From an uncultured Clostridia bacterium (GTDB lineage: Bacteria; Bacillota; Clostridia; Christensenellales; UBA1242): 9,426 bases of DNA. The DNA lies in contig CALWTN010000029.1 of the NCBI GenBank assembly GCA_944384475.1, positions 1-9,426 on the forward strand, written 5' to 3'. Below the pieces are notes generated by a model. The model was not told the origin of the DNA and ran no database searches. It saw only the letters and a list, made by a program, of their open reading frames with translations. A program made the position numbers and the translations under genes. Below are positions 6,038-9,426 of this stretch, piece by piece (position 1 is the stretch's first letter; every line of letters starts with the position of its first letter).

Positions 6038-6982
6038 ATGAAAAGAAAAGATTTTATTGTTTTAAACAACTCACTCAGACATAAAAAGGTCAGCTTAGAA
6101 AAAATCAATAAAATGGTGGACGAAGGCAAAGCAAAACAGCTCGTGCAAGAGAGCGAAGCTTTTTTTTACAATCAAATTGAAGAAATTATAGACGATATGC
6201 TCTCACAAAAGAAAAAGCTGCTTTTTCTTGCAGGCCCATCTTCTGCTGGAAAAACCACAACTGCAAAACTTTTGCAAATTTTTCTTAAACAAAAAAACAT
6301 AAGCAGCGAATTTGTATCGCTTGACGACTTTTTGCTGCCCCACGAAAACAGAGTGCTGTTGGCAAACGGCAAGGTGGATTTTGAGTCGGTCTTTGCCCTC
6401 GACATCCCACTTATCAACGAGTTTTTAGATCAAATTCTAAGCACTGGGCAAGCGCAAAGCCCTAAGTTTGATATGCAAACCAACGAGCGTTGTGAAAAAG
6501 GTGAAAACAAAACATTAAGTAAAAACGGCATACTGATTGTTGAAGGCATTCATGCCCTAAACCCATTGATAATTTCACCACACAGCGACAGCGCCTACAA
6601 GGTTTACCTTTGCCCATATGATGACTTATATTTTCAAAACAAGCGCATCCTTACGGCGCAAGAAATCAGAATGATGAGGCGATGCTTTAGAGATTGCCAA
6701 ACTCGAAACTACACAGTTGAGCAGAGTTTGTCTTCTTGGCACAGCGTGAGAAAAGGCGAACAAGAAAACATCAAGCCATTTAAACTTAACAGTGACTATT
6801 TCCTCAACACGTCAATAAAATATGAGGTGCTTGTTTACAACACCTATTTCAAACCTATGTTGATGACATCCCCGCTTACAGATGAAACAATGCTGCTTAT
6901 CGGTGCACTCGATAAATGCGCCAAGCTTGACAAAAGCCTTATCCCTGAAAACTCATTGCTATGGGAATTTTTGATAAAATAA
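6038..6982 (+). CDS. Uridine kinase / phosphoribulokinase family nucleoside kinase
   Basis: Encodes 314 residues of a P-loop kinase resembling the C-terminal kinase half of the clostridial 'nucleoside kinase' proteins, in which a TGS/ThrRS-like N-terminal half is fused to a uridine-kinase domain. The order is a charged helical leader (1-60), Walker A GPSSAGKTTT (66-75), a substrate loop with SLDDFLLP (94-101), VEGIHALNP as the Walker B-like segment (about 169-177), an R-rich lid (MMRRCFRDCQTRNYT) and a C-terminal part with WHSVRKGEQENIKPF. The fusion partner is missing, so this is a stand-alone kinase. The expected reaction is phosphorylation of uridine/cytidine or a related nucleoside, but the substrate is not certain. 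It has AAGGGA four bases before the ATG. It is the only plus-strand gene here, divergent from murE and convergent with ddl, so not in their operons. Confidence 0.85.
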   Translation: MKRKDFIVLNNSLRHKKVSLEKINKMVDEGKAKQLVQESEAFFYNQIEEIIDDMLSQKKKLLFLAGPSSAGKTTTAKLLQIFLKQKNISSEFVSLDDFLLPHENRVLLANGKVDFESVFALDIPLINEFLDQILSTGQAQSPKFDMQTNERCEKGENKTLSKNGILIVEGIHALNPLIISPHSDSAYKVYLCPYDDLYFQNKRILTAQEIRMMRRCFRDCQTRNYTVEQSLSSWHSVRKGEQENIKPFKLNSDYFLNTSIKYEVLVYNTYFKPMLMTSPLTDETMLLIGALDKCAKLDKSLIPENSLLWEFLIK

Positions 6983-6996
6983 AAATTCATTTTTTT
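6965..6996 (+). terminator. Weak AT-rich intrinsic terminator of the kinase gene
   Basis: GAATTTTT (6965-6972) and AAAAATTC (6981-6988) form a perfect 8-base stem around an 8-base loop, followed by a run of seven T (6990-6996). The arrangement is right for a plus-strand Rho-independent terminator, but the stem has only one G-C pair, so it would be weak. The hairpin includes the last five codons and stop of the kinase gene, and the T run lies within the last codons of the convergent ddl. Confidence 0.4.
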
Positions 6997-8072
6997 GAAT
7001 AATTATTCATATTGGCGTTAGCAAATATTTCCAAAGCCTGAGAGGAGTGTTTGGTTATAACCTCCTCTTGGGCTTTGTTTTTTGATTGTTCAATAAGTTG
7101 ACAACAAACGTCTCTCATGCTTCCAAAAAGATAAAAGGCAAGCGAACCGGGGATGGTGTTAACCTCGTTGACAAACAATTTGCCGTCCTCGTCCATCAAA
7201 AAATCCACCCTCACCACGCCCTCACATTGCAAAACTTCCACAACCTTTTTTGTTAAATCTTTAATGCGTTTTGCCAAGCTTTTTTCAACATTAAAAGTTG
7301 AAGAAGGTTTTTCTTGCAGATATTTTTCATCAAACGAATAAAAGTTTTTGCTTTTAACTTGGCAAACTTTGCTTAAAAAATATTGTTCGCCATTTTTTAT
7401 ACATGCACAATTAAATTCACGTCCATTTTGAATAAAATGCTCAAATAACACTTTTTTATCATATTTTTGCGCAACTTCAACTGCAAATTTTAATTGTTTT
7501 AAATTATCACACTTTTCAATGCCAATGCTGCTGCCACACCTTGACGGCTTTACTATAATTGGAAATTGAAGTTTTTTTGCAATTTCTTGTAATGAAAGAT
7601 TTTGGTCGCTGCTTACAAAATCCACCACATCAATGCCATAATGAATTAACATAATCTTGGTTGCCAACTTATCCATACAAATCGCACTTGACTGCATGCA
7701 CGGACAGGTGTAGTTTATTCCACTCATTTGCAAGATTGCGCTTATACATCCATCTTCGCCATTTATGCCATGCATGCACACAAGTGCAGATGATGGATTA
7801 ATCCTTTTTAAAGAAAAACGTTTTTTGATGTAAACGCAACCTTCGCCAAAGCCGAATAGCACCTGCTTTTTATTTTTCACAAGCGCTTCAAAATCCGCAT
7901 AAATATTCACATCGTCCAAATTTTCGCCCGTCCAAAATTTACCTTCCCAATCAACATATATTGGAATTATTTGATACTCGGCGCTGATTGAGCGCATCGC
8001 TTGAAGCCCAGTGATGATGGATATATCATGCTCCACACTTTTACCGCCATATATAACCAAAATCTTTTCCAT
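6987..8072 (-). CDS. ddl: D-alanine--D-alanine ligase
   Basis: Cytosolic ATP-grasp enzyme that joins two D-alanines for addition by MurF. The 361-residue protein is full length. It shows GGKSVEHDISI (9-19, with the D-Ala1-binding Glu14), HGINGEDG (101-108), KPSRCGSSIG (175-184, with Ser182), an omega loop FYSFDEKY (244-251) and RVDF (288-291) plus NEVNTIPG (302-309) for Mg-ATP binding. The omega loop ends in Lys-Tyr, as in D-Ala:D-Ala ligases, and lacks the His typical of D-Ala:D-Lac ligases (VanA/VanB type); a D-Ser ligase cannot be excluded by this motif alone. After NTIPG the sequence continues SLAFYLF instead of the more usual T-S-rich loop, a variant I associate with a clostridial Ddl branch. 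The ATG has AGGAG five bases upstream. It follows murF after 8 bases, so the two are co-transcribed. It ends 4 bases from the convergent kinase gene. Confidence 0.94.
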   Translation of the reverse strand: MEKILVIYGGKSVEHDISIITGLQAMRSISAEYQIIPIYVDWEGKFWTGENLDDVNIYADFEALVKNKKQVLFGFGEGCVYIKKRFSLKRINPSSALVCMHGINGEDGCISAILQMSGINYTCPCMQSSAICMDKLATKIMLIHYGIDVVDFVSSDQNLSLQEIAKKLQFPIIVKPSRCGSSIGIEKCDNLKQLKFAVEVAQKYDKKVLFEHFIQNGREFNCACIKNGEQYFLSKVCQVKSKNFYSFDEKYLQEKPSSTFNVEKSLAKRIKDLTKKVVEVLQCEGVVRVDFLMDEDGKLFVNEVNTIPGSLAFYLFGSMRDVCCQLIEQSKNKAQEEVITKHSSQALEIFANANMNNYSKK

Positions 8073-8080
8073 AATTACTC

Positions 8081-9426
8081 CTATCTAAAATTGTCAGGCA
8101 AGTCATTTTCAAAAAGCACCACGCTTCCCTTTTCTTGCAATTGTTTTAAAATTTGCAGCTGCTGCGGGCGTGATGCTGCCGTGTAAATTTGTTTTTTTGA
8201 CAGACCTCCCGCAATCGCACCCTTCACAAGCGCCGTTTTGTTGGTTTGATTCATAACCACAAACGCATCACAGCTTTGCCCTATCATTTTTCCCAGTTTA
8301 AAATTAAGTTCGTATTGTTTTGCGCCCTGCTCGACAAACCCAGGGCTGACGACAATCTTCTTTCCTTTAAAAAGTTTTAAACATTCACACGCCTGCTTTG
8401 CGCCGATAAGGTTGGAGTTGTAAGAATCATCAATAATCGAACAATTCTCTTTTTGAATAAGCTGCAACCGATGCGGCGTTGGAGTTAGGCTGGCAATTTT
8501 TTTGACTATATCCTTTTCACTAATCCCAAGCAAAAAAGCCATATATGCCGCCAAAGCGATGTCGTTAAGCATCTCCGCCCCCAAAATTTTAGTTTTGGCT
8601 TTGAAGGCATTTTGATTAAAATAAAGCTTAAAACTTGCGCCACTGATTGAATATTTGGCATCTTTTACAAAGCAAACTCCGCTTTCATCATTAATCAAAT
8701 ATTTTTCACCTACAAAACGGCTGTAAAGCTTGCTTGTAAATTCACTTGCTCCATCAAACAGCACCTTGCCATGGCTGCTCATATGCTCACATAATTCAAA
8801 TTTTGTTTTTAATATGTTTTCAACAGACCCAAAAGTTTCAAGATGTTGTTCGCCAATCGCCGTCAATATGCCGTATTGCGGTTTAACCATTTTTGTTAAT
8901 TGGGCTATGTCGCCGCTGCGGCGTGCGCCCATCTCCACAATCAAAACTTCGTCAGTCGGCTTTAAGTTTTCAATAACCGTTCTGCATACTCCCATGGGAG
9001 TGTTGTAGTTTTTAGGCGTAACGCAAACTTTATAGCCACACCTCAATAGGCTTGCCAAAAAATTTTTTGTGGAAGTTTTGCCAAAACTTCCAGTAATAGC
9101 AATTTTTATGCCCTTGAAATTATCAAGAATTTTGCACGCTTTTTTTATATATATCTTTTTAATAATTATCTCTATTGGCTGCATAATAAGCGAAGTGAGC
9201 AGCAATATGTATGGCAAAATTAAAAATTGGACTACAACCGCAAGCAAAATCCACCAAAAAGAGTTAAGTAAGATAAAATATGTAAGAGTTGTGGCTAACA
9301 AAACCAACAAATAGGCTATCGCAAGCCTGACCATTCTTTTTTTCCAAATTCTACTGTTTTTCTCTTTAAAGTCGTATGGCGATTTGACCAAATGAATAAA
9401 TATGTGTTTTTCATTATAGCCGCAAA
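8081..9426 (-). CDS. murF: Membrane-anchored MurF-type Mur ligase (5' end probably outside window)
   Basis: Predicted to add D-Ala-D-Ala to the UDP-MurNAc-tripeptide, supported by co-location with ddl. Counting from a TTG at 9391, two hydrophobic stretches (about 22-42 and 46-72) come first. They are followed by the Mur central domain with TGSFGKTSTK (100-109), NYNTPMGV (128-135), EMGARRSGDIAQLT (153-166) and IGEQHLETFGS (179-189). The C-terminal domain has PHRLQLI, IDDSYNSN, SPGFVEQGAKQYELN and the terminal ENDLPDNF. The usual soluble N-terminal substrate-binding domain is absent, replaced by the membrane part. Starts within the window are unconvincing: the TTG at 9391 has no ribosome site, and the ATG at 9334 has only GGAAAAAAAGA. 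The frame stays open to the edge, reading HIFIHLVKSPYDF, which resembles the amphipathic segment preceding the helices in this ligase subfamily. I infer a start beyond 9426. MurF identity is likely, although a related Mur ligase with another substrate is possible. Confidence 0.85.
   Translation of the reverse strand, partial: CGYNEKHIFIHLVKSPYDFKEKNSRIWKKRMVRLAIAYLLVLLATTLTYFILLNSFWWILLAVVVQFLILPYILLLTSLIMQPIEIIIKKIYIKKACKILDNFKGIKIAITGSFGKTSTKNFLASLLRCGYKVCVTPKNYNTPMGVCRTVIENLKPTDEVLIVEMGARRSGDIAQLTKMVKPQYGILTAIGEQHLETFGSVENILKTKFELCEHMSSHGKVLFDGASEFTSKLYSRFVGEKYLINDESGVCFVKDAKYSISGASFKLYFNQNAFKAKTKILGAEMLNDIALAAYMAFLLGISEKDIVKKIASLTPTPHRLQLIQKENCSIIDDSYNSNLIGAKQACECLKLFKGKKIVVSPGFVEQGAKQYELNFKLGKMIGQSCDAFVVMNQTNKTALVKGAIAGGLSKKQIYTAASRPQQLQILKQLQEKGSVVLFENDLPDNFR

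Noticed and set aside
6996..7009. 14-base palindrome TGAATAATTATTCA as a terminator or operator
   Set aside because: It lies in the last codons of ddl, is nearly all A/T with no loop, and has no T run in the right place. Such palindromes are expected by chance in AT-rich DNA.
9413..9418. TATAAT on the minus strand as a promoter for murF
   Set aside because: Any -35 would lie outside the window, and the murF frame is open through this site with family-like sequence, so it is more likely coding. It would matter only if the start is really at 9391 or 9334.

Overview
The window looks like a piece of a low-GC Firmicutes chromosome, most likely a Clostridia-type or related uncultured lineage. The evidence is AT-rich DNA, strong AGGAG-type ribosome binding sites, frequent GTG starts with short overlaps, a clostridial-style kinase domain and a MurE with the DNPR motif that predicts meso-diaminopimelate peptidoglycan. 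This placement is inference; there is no rRNA or other taxonomic marker here.

Reading the minus strand (right to left), the window first holds murF-ddl: a membrane-anchored MurF-type ligase that probably starts beyond the right edge, then a D-Ala:D-Ala ligase 8 bases after it. Next comes a plus-strand, uridine-kinase-like gene that converges on ddl with 4 bases between the stop codons. A 130-base, very AT-rich divergent spacer separates it from a tight minus-strand operon murE-mraY-murD-ftsW, with overlaps or 8-base gaps. Together these genes cover most of the cytoplasmic and lipid-linked part of peptidoglycan precursor synthesis. Ddl makes D-Ala-D-Ala, MurD, MurE and MurF build the stem peptide, MraY loads it on undecaprenyl phosphate, and FtsW polymerises lipid II. 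MurG, normally found after ftsW, is not in the window.

The left kilobase is the accessory part. After ftsW lies a tripartite palindromic region that could serve both as a weak terminator and as an operator/promoter. It is followed by a strikingly AT-rich gene for an S51 (peptidase E-like) protein. Directly behind that gene, in the same orientation, is an unannotated 47-codon remnant of a second FtsW/SpoVE-family gene, still in frame to its natural stop codon. The S51 gene is therefore sandwiched between a complete ftsW and the 3' end of a diverged ftsW paralog. This suggests an insertion or replacement event in the division/cell-wall cluster. The leftmost 100 bases hold a plausible promoter and the first codons of another minus-strand gene.

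I do not see a CRISPR array, tRNA, rRNA, transposase or a clearly new multi-gene system. The best leads are the ftsW remnant with the S51 gene, the palindromic control region, and the MurF whose usual soluble substrate-binding domain appears to be replaced by membrane helices.
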